Below, in pieces: positions 7,511 to 16,846 of a DNA stretch of 64,000 nucleotides. Under the pieces are notes generated by a model. The model worked only from the letters and a program-made list of their open reading frames with translations, ran no database searches and had not been told where the DNA came from. A program made the translations under genes and the position numbers. How positions within the stretch are numbered: the stretch's first letter is position 1; every line of letters starts with the position of its first letter. Origin of the DNA: an uncultured Lachnospiraceae bacterium (GTDB taxonomy: Bacteria > Bacillota > Clostridia > Lachnospirales > Lachnospiraceae); contig CAMKQH010000023.1 of assembly GCA_946414885.1 (NCBI GenBank), positions 1 to 64,000 of the forward strand. Reading direction: 5' to 3'.

Positions 7511-8503
7511 ATGGGAGAGCGGTATGAGCCTCCGTTTACGATGACGGGGGAGATCACAAACCTTATTGTAGAAATAGGTGAATTGGTCGGCGCAATCACA
7601 ACGCATGAGGTAATGAACCCTAATCCTGTTTTGCGCCGGGAAAGTCGAATCAAGACGATACATTCTTCGCTTGCGATTGAGCATAATACATTGTCATTGG
7701 ATCAGGTTACTGACGTCATAGACGGTAAACGCGTTTTGGGACCACCGCAGGACATCCATGAGGTGAAGAACGCTTATGAAGCGTATGAGAGAGCGGCCTC
7801 GTTGAATCCATATAATTTGAAGAACCTTCTAATTGCTCATCGCATCATGATGAATGGCCTCGTTAAGGAAGCCGGGAGGTTCCGCAGCGGCAATGTAGGA
7901 GTTTATGCGGGGGATCAGCTGATTCATGCCGGGACGCCTGTAAATTACGTGCCAGAGCTCATGGAACAATTATTCTCATGGCTGAAGGAATCAAAGTACC
8001 ATCCGTTGGTGAAATCCTGTGTTTTTCACTATGAGTTTGAATACATTCACCCGTTCCAGGATGGGAATGGGCGCACGGGTAGATTATGGCAGTCGCTCAT
8101 CCTTCAAAAATGGAAGGATATATTTGCGTGGCTTCCGGTGGAAACACTGGTGTTCGAGAACCAGGAGAAGTATTATAAAGCATTACAGAGCGCCAATAAT
8201 GCCGGTGAATCAACGGTATTCATTGAGTTTATGCTCGGCATGATCAGAGACGTGTTAAATGAAATTAGTATGACACAGAACAAGACGAATGTCGTAAAAA
8301 ACGTCGTAATAAATGTCGTAACAAATGAAGAGAAAATTCTTTCTCTTTTGCGTCAGGACGGTAAGCTTTCCGCGGATATGTTGGCAAAATCTATCGGAAT
8401 CACGCAAAGACAGGCGCAGCGCATCTTGTCGAAATTGAAAGAAGATGGCAAATTAATACGACATGGGGCCAATAAAAACGGTTATTGGGAAGTAATCGAG
8501 TAA
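7511..8503 (+). CDS. Fic family protein with C-terminal winged helix
   Basis: A second, only distantly related Fic protein of 330 residues. The catalytic loop HPFQDGNGRTGR (from His180) is intact, so nucleotidyl transfer to protein targets is expected. In the N-terminal region SSLAIEHN occupies the place of the (S/T)xxxE(G/N) inhibitory helix, with His instead of Gly/Asn after the Glu, a form I recall from this subfamily (DGKRVLGPP is another of its signatures). Residues about 250-330 include a curious NVV repeat (NVVKNVVINVVTNE) and then an HTH that may bind its own promoter. GGAGGG precedes the ATG. Confidence 0.88.
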   Translation: MGERYEPPFTMTGEITNLIVEIGELVGAITTHEVMNPNPVLRRESRIKTIHSSLAIEHNTLSLDQVTDVIDGKRVLGPPQDIHEVKNAYEAYERAASLNPYNLKNLLIAHRIMMNGLVKEAGRFRSGNVGVYAGDQLIHAGTPVNYVPELMEQLFSWLKESKYHPLVKSCVFHYEFEYIHPFQDGNGRTGRLWQSLILQKWKDIFAWLPVETLVFENQEKYYKALQSANNAGESTVFIEFMLGMIRDVLNEISMTQNKTNVVKNVVINVVTNEEKILSLLRQDGKLSADMLAKSIGITQRQAQRILSKLKEDGKLIRHGANKNGYWEVIE

Positions 8504-8523
8504 AAAAGATTGATAATAAATGA

Positions 8524-8700
8524 CTGCAGTACGTCATGGGACATTCTGATATCGGTATAACTCTCAATACTTATACGCATTTGGGATTTGATGATGCAAA
8601 GGAAGAAATGAATCGGATCTCGGAGTCAAGAGCTACCAATATGGAGTCTAATCCTATTAGGAGCTTTAAAAACTATAAGGTGCAGTCATCGAATGAATAA
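8524..8700 (+). pseudogene. tyrosine recombinase (phage-type integrase), C-terminal fragment
   Basis: An open stretch without a start codon translates to LQYVMGHSDIGITLNTYTHL then GFDDAKEEMNRI and a 25-residue tail before TAA. GHSDIxxTLNTYTH is the terminal catalytic box of tyrosine recombinases, containing the second active-site His and the nucleophilic Tyr. The upstream two thirds of the enzyme, with the Arg residues, are absent; the Fic gene ends only 20 bp before it. Its place near attachment stub 3 fits an integrase gene at the end of an element. Segment B can therefore no longer excise by itself. Confidence 0.85.
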
Positions 8701-8839
8701 TGCTTCAAAAAGGTCGAGAGGCAAGTGGGTTCCATTTGCATCCCGATTTGCACCTTTTGAGGGGAAAGTTATGGCAAAATAAGTCGGGGACATGCAAAAA
8801 TAAAAATTGGCAAAACACCAAAATACGGGGTTTTTAGAG

Positions 8840-8887
8840 ATGATTAAGGTTTTGTTTATTTGCCACGGCAATATTTGGGGCGGATGA
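8840..8887 (+). other. attachment-site stub 3 (5' end of LMW-PTP gene)
   Basis: Reads MIKVLFICHGNIWGG then TGA. It is the closest of the three stubs to the intact phosphatase gene and shares its TGCCACGGCAATAT core. It separates segment B from segment C. Confidence 0.78.
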
Positions 8888-8930
8888 GAGAAATACCGTA
8901 TTTACAGCTGTTTTGTGTGTTGCGGATGCA

Positions 8931-8985
8931 TGATTTACACCTCGCTTACACCGTTTGAAGGTGGATGCCCGATGGGGGTGTAGAA
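8931..8985. other. putative recombinase arm-type repeats, segment C
   Basis: TTTACACC (8934-8941) and CTTACACC (8945-8952), then GAAGGTG and GGGGGTGT, reproduce the block after stub 1 (1321-1375). Segments A and C were therefore probably inserted by related recombinases. No integrase gene for segment C is visible. Confidence 0.5.
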
Positions 8986-9116
8986 TCTGCTATAAAATTC
9001 GTCATGTGATTGTATCAATATCCTTTAGACTATGATATAATTTCCATAGACATTATGAACTTGCAAACAAATGTTCGACAAATCTGATTAGGTATGTTAC
9101 AATAGAGGTGACACGA

Positions 9117-9725
9117 TTGAAACCATCAGAAAGATTTACACAATTAACAAATCAAACAGGCTTATTTAATATTCAATCTATAAGCAACATACCCTCAATA
9201 ATGCAAAGGGGACTCCTTTCAAATGAAAAGGCTAAAAGTATTTATCATGCTTCCATTGCCATGAATGAGGTTCAGAAAAGGAGAGAAATAGTTAAGGTTC
9301 CCAACGGATTAAGATTACATCAATACGCGAATTTGTATTTTGATCCAAGAAATCCTATGTTGTCAAGAAAGAGAGACCAAAATGAGGAAATATGTATATT
9401 AAGATTTTCAAGAGATGTCTTGGATTTAAAAGGTGTAGTTGTTTCTGACAGGAATGCATCAAGTGATTACGTGGCGTTTTATCCACCTGAAACTGGGTTA
9501 GAGCAGATAGATTTTAATTTGGTGTATGCCCAATATTGGACGGATGATGATTATTATGAACAGTTAAGAAAAAAATCAATTAAATGTGCGGAAGTACTGG
9601 TGCCATATATGATTCCGTATGATTATGTTCTTGGTGCTGCAGTTATCAGTAAAGACGCTGCTGAAAAACTGAAGTTAACAGGTTTTGACAGAGAAATCTA
9701 TGTTAAGGCTGGGCTTTTCTTTTAG
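9117..9725 (+). CDS. darT: DarT-like DNA ADP-ribosyltransferase toxin
   Basis: About 202 residues, in the DUF4433/DarT family, which uses NAD+ to ADP-ribosylate single-stranded DNA bases and so stalls replication. Family features are ISNIPSIMQRGLLS near the N-terminus, the YANLYFDPRNPML segment, and KCAEVLVP, whose Glu159 matches the catalytic glutamate. The start is uncertain: TTG 9117 sits ideally behind GAGGTGA (9105-9111), whereas the in-frame GTG 9108 would lie inside that sequence. A TATAAT box is at 9036-9041. The next gene encodes the matching macrodomain antitoxin, 15 bp away. DarTG pairs act in phage defence in other bacteria. Confidence 0.88.
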   Translation: MKPSERFTQLTNQTGLFNIQSISNIPSIMQRGLLSNEKAKSIYHASIAMNEVQKRREIVKVPNGLRLHQYANLYFDPRNPMLSRKRDQNEEICILRFSRDVLDLKGVVVSDRNASSDYVAFYPPETGLEQIDFNLVYAQYWTDDDYYEQLRKKSIKCAEVLVPYMIPYDYVLGAAVISKDAAEKLKLTGFDREIYVKAGLFF

Positions 9726-9740
9726 GAGAGAGATGAGCGT

Positions 9741-10835
9741 ATGATAGTTAAGATTGGTGATATTTTTGATAGTGAATGTTCGACTATCGTTAATACGGTT
9801 AATTGCGTAGGCGTAATGGGAAAAGGTATTGCACTGGAGTTTAAAAAGAAATATCCAGAGATGTATTTAGATTATGTAAAAAAGTGTAATGCTGGATTGG
9901 TAAAGACGGGAGAACCCTATATTTATGAGAATGATGATGGTTTAAAGATTTTGAATTTTCCAACCAAAGATCATTGGAGATCACCATCGAGATTGTCTTT
10001 TGTTGTGGAAGGGCTAGAATGGTTTGTTAAAAACTATGAGAAATATCAGATAGACAGTATTGCATTTCCACCGCTGGGTTGTGGCAACGGTGGGTTGACA
10101 TGGGATGTCGTGGGGCCGATTATGTATCAAAAGCTTTCAGGCCTGCCAATCAGTATAGAAATATTTGCACCGTTTGGTACTAGTCGGAATGAGATTACGG
10201 AAGAATTTCTGATGAAAAATGCCACTGAAGCTGATATTCAGGGGAAAACAAATTCTAAGATAAATCCTAAATGGTATTTAATCTTGGAGACGGTACGGCG
10301 GTTGAATTCGCGAGCCTATTCATTGAAAGTAGGAAGAACGATCTATCAGAAGATATGTTATGTTTTAACGCGTAATGGGATTGATACGGGTTTTGTTTTT
10401 TCAAAAGGTAGTTATGGACCGTATTCGGCAAGTGTAAAAGACTCCGTTACAGCATTGGCGAATGCTAATTTAATAACCGAAAAAACATTAGGCCGGATGG
10501 TTTCGCTGAGCATTTCAGAGCATGTTGTCGTTCAAAAAGAAAAGTTTTCTGATGCAGAATGGCTGGCAATGGTAAAAACGGTTGACTTGTTTGGAAGAGT
10601 AAAAAGTACGGAACAAGCGGAAATGGTTGCGACCGTATTGTATTCCTATGATGAATTAAATAAGAGTAGCAGCCAAGTATCCGATAAGGATGTTTATGAT
10701 TACGTGATTGATTGGAAGCCGCATTGGAAAGACGAGAAAGAGTTTGAGATTTGTGATACCATTCATAATTTAGCGATGATGTCATTGATTACGGTTAAAC
10801 ATTCAGACGAATTGATGGATACGGTGTTGGTCTAG
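9741..10835 (+). CDS. darG: DarG-like macrodomain antitoxin
   Basis: A 364-residue partner of DarT. Residues 1-150 form a macrodomain (IVNTVNCVGVMGKGIALEFK, then FPPLGCGNGGLTWDVV) of the type that removes ADP-ribose from DNA. Residues about 170-300 resemble the C-terminal domain of DarG that binds and blocks DarT directly. Both neutralising activities therefore look intact. It follows darT closely in one operon and ends at a strong terminator, so the downstream helicase must have its own promoter or be read through. Confidence 0.9.
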   Translation: MIVKIGDIFDSECSTIVNTVNCVGVMGKGIALEFKKKYPEMYLDYVKKCNAGLVKTGEPYIYENDDGLKILNFPTKDHWRSPSRLSFVVEGLEWFVKNYEKYQIDSIAFPPLGCGNGGLTWDVVGPIMYQKLSGLPISIEIFAPFGTSRNEITEEFLMKNATEADIQGKTNSKINPKWYLILETVRRLNSRAYSLKVGRTIYQKICYVLTRNGIDTGFVFSKGSYGPYSASVKDSVTALANANLITEKTLGRMVSLSISEHVVVQKEKFSDAEWLAMVKTVDLFGRVKSTEQAEMVATVLYSYDELNKSSSQVSDKDVYDYVIDWKPHWKDEKEFEICDTIHNLAMMSLITVKHSDELMDTVLV

Positions 10836-10839
10836 ATTA

Positions 10840-10866
10840 AGAGCACTCATTTAGGGTGCTCTTTTT
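10840..10866 (+). terminator. rho-independent terminator after darTG
   Basis: AGAGCAC (10840-10846) pairs with GTGCTCT (10856-10862), followed by TTTTT. Confidence 0.85.
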
Positions 10867-10915
10867 CAGGTTATCGCAGATAATAATGCATGTTTATAGT
10901 ATATGGGAGATCACT

Positions 10916-13858
10916 ATGAGACCGCAGGAACATGACTTAAATTCATTAAGGGGTATCATTAGAAAACTTCAGGATGAAAATTCTAGCCTAAAGAAATTGT
11001 TAGTTGAAAATGGTATTTTGTACGAAACGGAGGAGGTTATCAATTCGACGGATGTTCCGGACGAATATGATGAAGATCAAGGTGGTCGAATTATCCCGAT
11101 AACCCCCAATTTGGCCATGGCGAAAGAGTTCTATGGGTTTTTCTGGGGACGTACGGACGTATTTGCCAAGCGTGGGAAAAATGGCGGTTACTTTCCGCAG
11201 TGTGAATCTAGGTGGAACAATTCCGATTGTCCTAAACAGAAGGACGAGAAGCGATTCTGTGACGAGGATTGCCCATATAGATCATGGAAAGCACTTGAAC
11301 CATGGATGCTATTAAAACATCTACTGGGCGAGAAGTCAGATTGCTCTGATGTCTTAGGCGTATATCCATTATTGCCAAACAATACGTGTCATTTTTTGGT
11401 ATTTGATTTTGATAATCATGAAAAGGATGCATATAAAAAGGATGATGCAAATGCTGATGATTTATGGAAAAGTGAAGTTGATGCGCTCCGGCATATATGT
11501 GTAAAAGCAAACATAGATGCCTTGACGGAAAGATCGCGTTCTGGCAGAGGAGCACATGTCTGGATCTTTTTCAAGACGGCGATTTCTGCTTCTCTGGCGC
11601 GTAGCTTTGGCTATGCTCTTTTAGATCGAGGGGCATCATTTATTAATCTGCCATCTTTCAAATACTACGATCGTATGTATCCTTCGCAAGACGTATTAAG
11701 TAAATTGGGAAATCTTGTAGCCCTTCCGCTTCAGGGAAGAGCAATTAAGCAGGGAAATAGTGCTTTTATTGATGAGGCATGGAACGCATATCCTGATCAA
11801 TGGGGAAAGCTGAAATCTGTAAAAAAACTTTCTTTGGAGGAAGTAACTGAATATCTGCAAGCGTGGAATGCTGAGCAAATAACGGGTGTTACGTCTACTA
11901 AGCATGCAAAAAATAATGGACAGGTTCGGCCATGGAAAAAAGATGATAGATTTCATCGTGAAGATGTTGTTGGAAATGAACTCCATATAGTTCTTGATGA
12001 TGGGATATACATAGACGCGCTTAACCTTATGCCTAATATCCAAAATCAAATTAAGGGAATGGCTACGATTGACAATCCTGAATTTTACAAAAATAAAGCC
12101 ATCGGACGATCAAATTTCTATAATTTGAGAACAGTTTCCATGTGGGATGAATCGGAAGGATACATTAAAGTACCAATCGGTTTATTGGAGAAAATTGAGA
12201 GCAAATGTTACGACGCAGGAATAACCATAGATAAGATAGATAAACGATCTTACGGTAAACCTATTAGGGTTAGCTTTAAGGGGGAATTGAGAGAACAGCA
12301 GATATTGGCGTCGTTACAATTAGAGAAATATGAGAATGGGATTTTATGTGCGCCACCGGCATTTGGTAAGACGGTACTTGCGGCATATTTAATTTCAAAA
12401 CGTAAGGTCAATACATTAATTTTGCTTGATCAGACGAGCCTTTTGCCACAATGGATGGAAGAGTTTAAGCGATTTTTGGATATAGATGAAAAACCGCCTA
12501 CGTACAAAACTAAGTCGGGAAGAGAGAAAACGAGAGATGATGTTTTGGGAACATTGATGTCTGGAGTGGATAAGACAACTGGCATCATTGATTTTGCGAT
12601 GATTGGTTCGGCATATCATAAAGGCAAGTTCTTTGACAATCTAGATTCGTATGGGATGATTATTTGTGATGAATGTCATCATATTGGATCAAATCAAGGT
12701 CAAGCGCTGATGAGCAGGATTCGGGCTAAATATGTCTATGGACTTTCGGCGACGCCTGAACGCAGTGATCATTTGGATGAAATTGTCTACATGCTATTAG
12801 GACCAGTGCGACATAAGTATTCCGTGAAGGAACAGACAGATGCAGCTGGACTAAAGGGTTTCGTCTATCCCAGATTTACAAGGGTCGTTAGCGTTACGGG
12901 AGAAAGATTAGAGATTTTCGCCGCGGACAGTTTGATTGCAGATAGCCAAATAAGAAATGAGCAGATTGTTTCGGATGTGGAACAGGCCATTCAATCAGGA
13001 CGAACTCCAGTGATACTGACAAAATTGAGAAAGCATGCTGAAATTTTGACGAAAATGTTGCAAGGAAAGGCAGATCATGTTTTCCTGATTTATGGTGGAC
13101 AAACGATGAAACAGAATCAGGAGATCAAAGAAAAAATGCTTCTTGTTCCACAGGGAGAAACTTTGGTTCTAATCGCAACAGGGCAAAAAGTCGGGGAAGG
13201 ATTTAATTTCCCTAGGTTGGATACGTTAATGTTGGCGGCGCCAATTAAATTTGAGGGAAAGCTGAAACAATACGTAGGTAGATTGAGCCGAACTTATGAA
13301 GGGAAAAAAGACATGATTGTCTATGATTATGTCGATGGGCACATAAGCTTTTTTGACCGGCAATATAAAGAACGCTTAAAAACATACAAGAAATTGGGAT
13401 ATCAGGTTATATCAAAGCCCATGAATGAAAAGCAGATTGTGAATTCCATTTATGATGGTTTGGATTATGCGGAAACATTCGAACGTGATATTATAGAAGC
13501 GGACTCAGAAGTGGTAATCTCAAGTCCGTATATTCGAAGGACGAAGGTGGAACGAATGATTTCTTTGCTGAAGGCAAGGCAGGAGTCGGGAGTAAATGTT
13601 ACGGTTATCACCTTAGATCCTGAAACAATCGGATATGGAGATGTTATTGAGTTGAAAATTTTAATTGGTGAGATGCGAGAAAATGGAATTAACGTTACGC
13701 TGACGGAACATGAGAGCGAGCACTTTGCCGTAGTAGACAAAAAGTTGGTTTGGCACGGGGGAATGAATCTGCTCGGGAAAATGGACGGGTACGACAACTT
13801 GATCCGTGTTGAGAATGAGCAGGCAGCCACAGAACTTCTGGAGATGGCATTTGGATAA
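10916..13858 (+). CDS. TOTE-type primase-helicase-PLD conflict protein
   Basis: A 980-residue multidomain protein. After a short coiled coil (about 8-35) comes an archaeo-eukaryotic primase-like domain of the TOTE conflict-system type, with FDFDNH (163-168) as the metal-binding DxD and SGRGAHVW downstream. A superfamily 2 helicase follows: PPAFGKT (about 479-486), DECHH (585-589), GLSATPER and QYVGRLSR. The last 130 residues look like a phospholipase D-type nuclease (HFAVVDKKLVWHGGMN, from His936). Such proteins are thought to act on invading nucleic acid. ATG 10916 behind GGGAGA is chosen because an upstream in-frame start would lie in the darG terminator. It is AT-richer than the core genes to the right. 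Confidence 0.85.
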   Translation: MRPQEHDLNSLRGIIRKLQDENSSLKKLLVENGILYETEEVINSTDVPDEYDEDQGGRIIPITPNLAMAKEFYGFFWGRTDVFAKRGKNGGYFPQCESRWNNSDCPKQKDEKRFCDEDCPYRSWKALEPWMLLKHLLGEKSDCSDVLGVYPLLPNNTCHFLVFDFDNHEKDAYKKDDANADDLWKSEVDALRHICVKANIDALTERSRSGRGAHVWIFFKTAISASLARSFGYALLDRGASFINLPSFKYYDRMYPSQDVLSKLGNLVALPLQGRAIKQGNSAFIDEAWNAYPDQWGKLKSVKKLSLEEVTEYLQAWNAEQITGVTSTKHAKNNGQVRPWKKDDRFHREDVVGNELHIVLDDGIYIDALNLMPNIQNQIKGMATIDNPEFYKNKAIGRSNFYNLRTVSMWDESEGYIKVPIGLLEKIESKCYDAGITIDKIDKRSYGKPIRVSFKGELREQQILASLQLEKYENGILCAPPAFGKTVLAAYLISKRKVNTLILLDQTSLLPQWMEEFKRFLDIDEKPPTYKTKSGREKTRDDVLGTLMSGVDKTTGIIDFAMIGSAYHKGKFFDNLDSYGMIICDECHHIGSNQGQALMSRIRAKYVYGLSATPERSDHLDEIVYMLLGPVRHKYSVKEQTDAAGLKGFVYPRFTRVVSVTGERLEIFAADSLIADSQIRNEQIVSDVEQAIQSGRTPVILTKLRKHAEILTKMLQGKADHVFLIYGGQTMKQNQEIKEKMLLVPQGETLVLIATGQKVGEGFNFPRLDTLMLAAPIKFEGKLKQYVGRLSRTYEGKKDMIVYDYVDGHISFFDRQYKERLKTYKKLGYQVISKPMNEKQIVNSIYDGLDYAETFERDIIEADSEVVISSPYIRRTKVERMISLLKARQESGVNVTVITLDPETIGYGDVIELKILIGEMRENGINVTLTEHESEHFAVVDKKLVWHGGMNLLGKMDGYDNLIRVENEQAATELLEMAFG

Positions 13859-13926
13859 GCGTGACATGATATCGAATAATTGATGCCCATGAGAACTAAC
13901 TTTGGGAGAATGGGAGTAAACGACTT

Positions 13927-14445
13927 ATGAGAGAGAAAATCAAGGTGCTTTTTATCTGCCACGGCAATATCTGCCGTTCGCCTATTTCAGAGTTTGTTTT
14001 AAAAGACATGGTGGAGAAGCGGGGCATTCAGGATCAATTTGAAATCGCCTCAGCGGCGACGAGCACGGAGGAGATCTGGGGCGGGCGCGGGAATCCGATC
14101 TATCCGCCGGCGCAGGCGGTTTTGCGCGAACATGGGATTGGAAAAACAGCGTACACGAATTTCAGTAATAAGCGGGCACGGCAGGTGACGCGGGCAGACT
14201 ATGAGCGTTATGATTATTTGCTCTGCGCGGACGCGGCAAACATAAGAAATACGATGAGAATTACGGGAGCGGACGGCAGGGATAAGATCAGGCTTCTCCT
14301 GGATTTTACGGACAGGCCCGGAAGGTCGATCGCCGATCCTTGGTACACGGATCGGTTTGATGAGACGTATCGCGACGTGGTCGAAGGATGTACGGCATTC
14401 TTGAATGCGTTGGAAAGGCATGGAGCAATCAAGCCGCATGGTTGA
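13927..14445 (+). CDS. low-molecular-weight protein tyrosine phosphatase (integration target)
   Basis: A 172-residue phosphatase that hydrolyses phosphotyrosine through a cysteinyl-phosphate. The P-loop C11HGNICRS fits CX5R(S/T), and DPWY supplies the general acid Asp. The codons for VLFICHGNI are repeated at the three upstream stubs, so this gene is the target of the accessory elements. If the recombination core lies in those codons, the start codon and first residues (MREKIKV) were supplied by the last element, restoring the gene. Only about 65 bp separate it from the helicase gene upstream. Confidence 0.9.
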   Translation: MREKIKVLFICHGNICRSPISEFVLKDMVEKRGIQDQFEIASAATSTEEIWGGRGNPIYPPAQAVLREHGIGKTAYTNFSNKRARQVTRADYERYDYLLCADAANIRNTMRITGADGRDKIRLLLDFTDRPGRSIADPWYTDRFDETYRDVVEGCTAFLNALERHGAIKPHG

Positions 14446-14582
14446 CGTATAATGAACTGTTGGGTGCTGAAAGCTGCGGCTGGGCAGTATCACGTTACGA
14501 AAATTGCATACTTGACGAAGTGATTGCCAGATGATTTAATATCATTTGGTAATCATTTTTTTGTGGAAGGATTTTAGAAAAA

Positions 14583-15932
14583 GTGGACAAGAAAACGGAT
14601 TTTACGCAGGGGCGGATCATTTTGCCGCTGATGCGGTTTGCACTGCCTGTAATGCTGGCGATGTTTTTGCAGGCAACGTATGGTGCAGTGGATTTGTTTG
14701 TGGTCGGAAAGTTTGCGACGCCTGAGGACGTGTCGGCAGTGTCAACTGGCTCGATGATCATGATGACGCTGGCAAACATTATCACGAGTCTGGCCATGGG
14801 AACGACAATTTATTTTGGTCAGCAGATCGGCATGGGAAAGGCGAAAAGGGGCGGAGAGATCATAGGCGCGAGCATTGCGCTTTTTGCATTTCTGGGTCTT
14901 TTGACTTCGATTTTGACGCCGCTCTTTTCCGTACAAATAGCGACGGTTATGCAGGCTCCGGCGGATGCCTTTGCAAAGACGGTAGGGTATGTCAGGATCT
15001 GCGGCGGAGGCATGATCGCGATCGTGGCCTATAACTTGATCGGTGCGATCTTCCGCGGCATGGGAGATTCCAAGACGCCGTTATTGGCGGTTGGGATTGC
15101 CTGTGTGGCAAACGTGGCTGGCGACCTGGCATTGATCGCAGGGCTGGGACTTGGGGCTGCCGGCGCGGCAATCGCGACCGTGGGGGCACAGGTGATCAGC
15201 GTGCTTTGTTCCGTTGTCATCGTATCGAGAAAAAAGTTTGTCTTTGAGTTTCACGGGAAGATGATTCGTTTTGATAAAGAGATCATTTCACGCGTTTTGG
15301 GGCTTGGCATTCCTATTGCGTTGCAGGATTTTCTTGTAGGCATTTCGTTTCTGGTCATTCAGGCAATCGTTAATACGTTGGGCGTCACGGCATCTGCAGG
15401 CGTCGGCGTCGCGGAAAAGGTATGTGGCTTTATCATGCTGGTACCGGCGGCGTTTATGCAGTCCATTTCGGCATTTGTGGCACAGAACGTCGGCGCGGGA
15501 AAGATGGACAGGGCGCACAAGGCACTTCGCAGTGCGATTGCGGTATCCTTCAGCTTTGGATTCACGATGTTTCTGCTTTCTTTTTTCCGCGGATCCCTTC
15601 TGACGGGACTGTTTGCAAAGGATCAGGGCGTGATCCTTGCCGGAGCGGAGTATCTGAAGTCGTATGCGATTGATTGTCTGTTTACCTGCTTTTTGTTTTG
15701 CTTTATTGGGTTCTATAATGGCTGCGGAAATACAAGGTTTGTCATGGCGCAGGGGATTATTGGCGCTTTTGCGGTAAGGATCCCGGTCTGTTTTTTGATG
15801 AGCAGGTGGGAGCCCGTGAAGCTGTTTCACATTGGTTTGGCAACACCATGTTCCACGGTGGTTCAGATTCTTTTGTGCTTTGGTTTTTTGTTCTTTTTGT
15901 CTCGTAAGAACGGGGCGAACGGAAAAACATAA
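14583..15932 (+). CDS. MATE family efflux transporter
   Basis: A 449-residue polytopic membrane protein with about twelve predicted helices and the MATE layout: an N-terminal MRFALPVMLAMFLQATYGAVD segment, the RGMGDSKTP loop after helix 4 and its second-half counterpart NGCGNTRF. These transporters export cationic drugs and metabolites using Na+ or H+ gradients. The start is GTG with GGAAGGA upstream. It is monocistronic as far as I can see. Substrate cannot be assigned. Confidence 0.88.
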   Translation: MDKKTDFTQGRIILPLMRFALPVMLAMFLQATYGAVDLFVVGKFATPEDVSAVSTGSMIMMTLANIITSLAMGTTIYFGQQIGMGKAKRGGEIIGASIALFAFLGLLTSILTPLFSVQIATVMQAPADAFAKTVGYVRICGGGMIAIVAYNLIGAIFRGMGDSKTPLLAVGIACVANVAGDLALIAGLGLGAAGAAIATVGAQVISVLCSVVIVSRKKFVFEFHGKMIRFDKEIISRVLGLGIPIALQDFLVGISFLVIQAIVNTLGVTASAGVGVAEKVCGFIMLVPAAFMQSISAFVAQNVGAGKMDRAHKALRSAIAVSFSFGFTMFLLSFFRGSLLTGLFAKDQGVILAGAEYLKSYAIDCLFTCFLFCFIGFYNGCGNTRFVMAQGIIGAFAVRIPVCFLMSRWEPVKLFHIGLATPCSTVVQILLCFGFLFFLSRKNGANGKT

Positions 15933-15995
15933 GGGAAGCTTTAAGAAATGCGGCGTGAGGATGGTCTGGCATGACGGATCCCGGGGAATTTGGGG

Positions 15996-16025
15996 TTGAC
16001 AACAAAGTCGATCTAAGGCTAGGAT
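15996..16025 (+). promoter_or_regulatory. vegetative promoter for the bce-like regulator genes
   Basis: TTGACA (15996-16001), an 18-bp spacer and TAGGAT (16020-16025), about 70 bp upstream of the response regulator start. Confidence 0.5.
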
Positions 16026-16095
16026 GTTATATAAGTGAAAAGCTTTTATGACAGATGAAGTGATCAGCGGATAGAATCCTGTGAGGGTAAAGATT

Positions 16096-16821
16096 ATGAA
16101 AAAGATTGGTATTTTGGAAGATGATGAGGCAATGGGGAAGGAGTTGTCGTATTATCTGGAGTCCAACGGATATGAGGCGCGGTGGATCGAGCCGGCGGAG
16201 TATGCAGGGAAGAAGGCGGAGGAGCTGGTGAAGCTGCTTCTTGACGAGAAGCTGCATCTTTTGCTGTTAGACGTGGGGCTTCCCGGGATCAACGGACTGC
16301 ACGTGTGCAAGGAATTCCGGAAGGCGTCGGAGTGCCCGGTGATCATGATCACAAGTAAAAATGATGATCTGACGGAACTCATGGCAATCAACAACGGGGC
16401 GGATGATTTCGTGGCGAAACCGTTCAATCCACAGATTTTGATCGCACACATGGAATCGGTGATAAAGCGAACGTATAAAGCGGCAGCGGTTTCAGACGAA
16501 TTACGCGTGGTTCAGGAGATTGACAATGGCGGAGAGAAACGCCAGCAGGAGTTTACGCTGGAGCTTTCCAAGGGCCGCGTTGTAGCGGACTCTGCCGTGG
16601 AGCTTTCGAAAAATGAACTTCAGATTCTGAAAATCCTTGTGGAGAATCAGGGAAATATTGTTTCGCGCGATGACATCATGAATGCGCTTTGGGACAATTG
16701 TATGTTTGTGGATGACAATACGCTGACGGTAAACATGACGCGCCTTAAGGGAAAGCTGGAGGACATTGGCATTACGGGTGCCATTGTGACAAAGCGCGGC
16801 ATGGGGTATCAATTGCAGTAA
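16096..16821 (+). CDS. OmpR-family response regulator, BceR-like
   Basis: A 241-residue two-component regulator: receiver domain (acidic pocket ILEDDE, phosphoacceptor Asp59 in LLLLDVGLPG, switch Lys in VAKPFN) followed by a winged-helix DNA-binding domain ending in TKRGMGYQLQ. It is followed after 25 bp by a small-sensor histidine kinase and then by an ATPase/permease pair, the layout of Bce-type antimicrobial-peptide resistance modules. ATG 16096 is preferred to GTG 16081, because the GAGGG just after that GTG serves as ribosome binding site. A matching operator is found at 18000. Confidence 0.88.
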   Translation: MKKIGILEDDEAMGKELSYYLESNGYEARWIEPAEYAGKKAEELVKLLLDEKLHLLLLDVGLPGINGLHVCKEFRKASECPVIMITSKNDDLTELMAINNGADDFVAKPFNPQILIAHMESVIKRTYKAAAVSDELRVVQEIDNGGEKRQQEFTLELSKGRVVADSAVELSKNELQILKILVENQGNIVSRDDIMNALWDNCMFVDDNTLTVNMTRLKGKLEDIGITGAIVTKRGMGYQLQ

Positions 16822-16846
16822 TGAAATTGCATCGGGGAAGAAGGAA

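Noticed and set aside
9108..9116. GTG 9108 as start of darT
   Set aside because: It overlaps GAGGTGA, which is the only credible ribosome binding site and is ideally placed for TTG 9117; not excluded, only less likely.
10856..10915. Upstream start of the primase-helicase gene at 10856
   Set aside because: It lies inside the darG terminator stem; ATG 10916 has a ribosome binding site.
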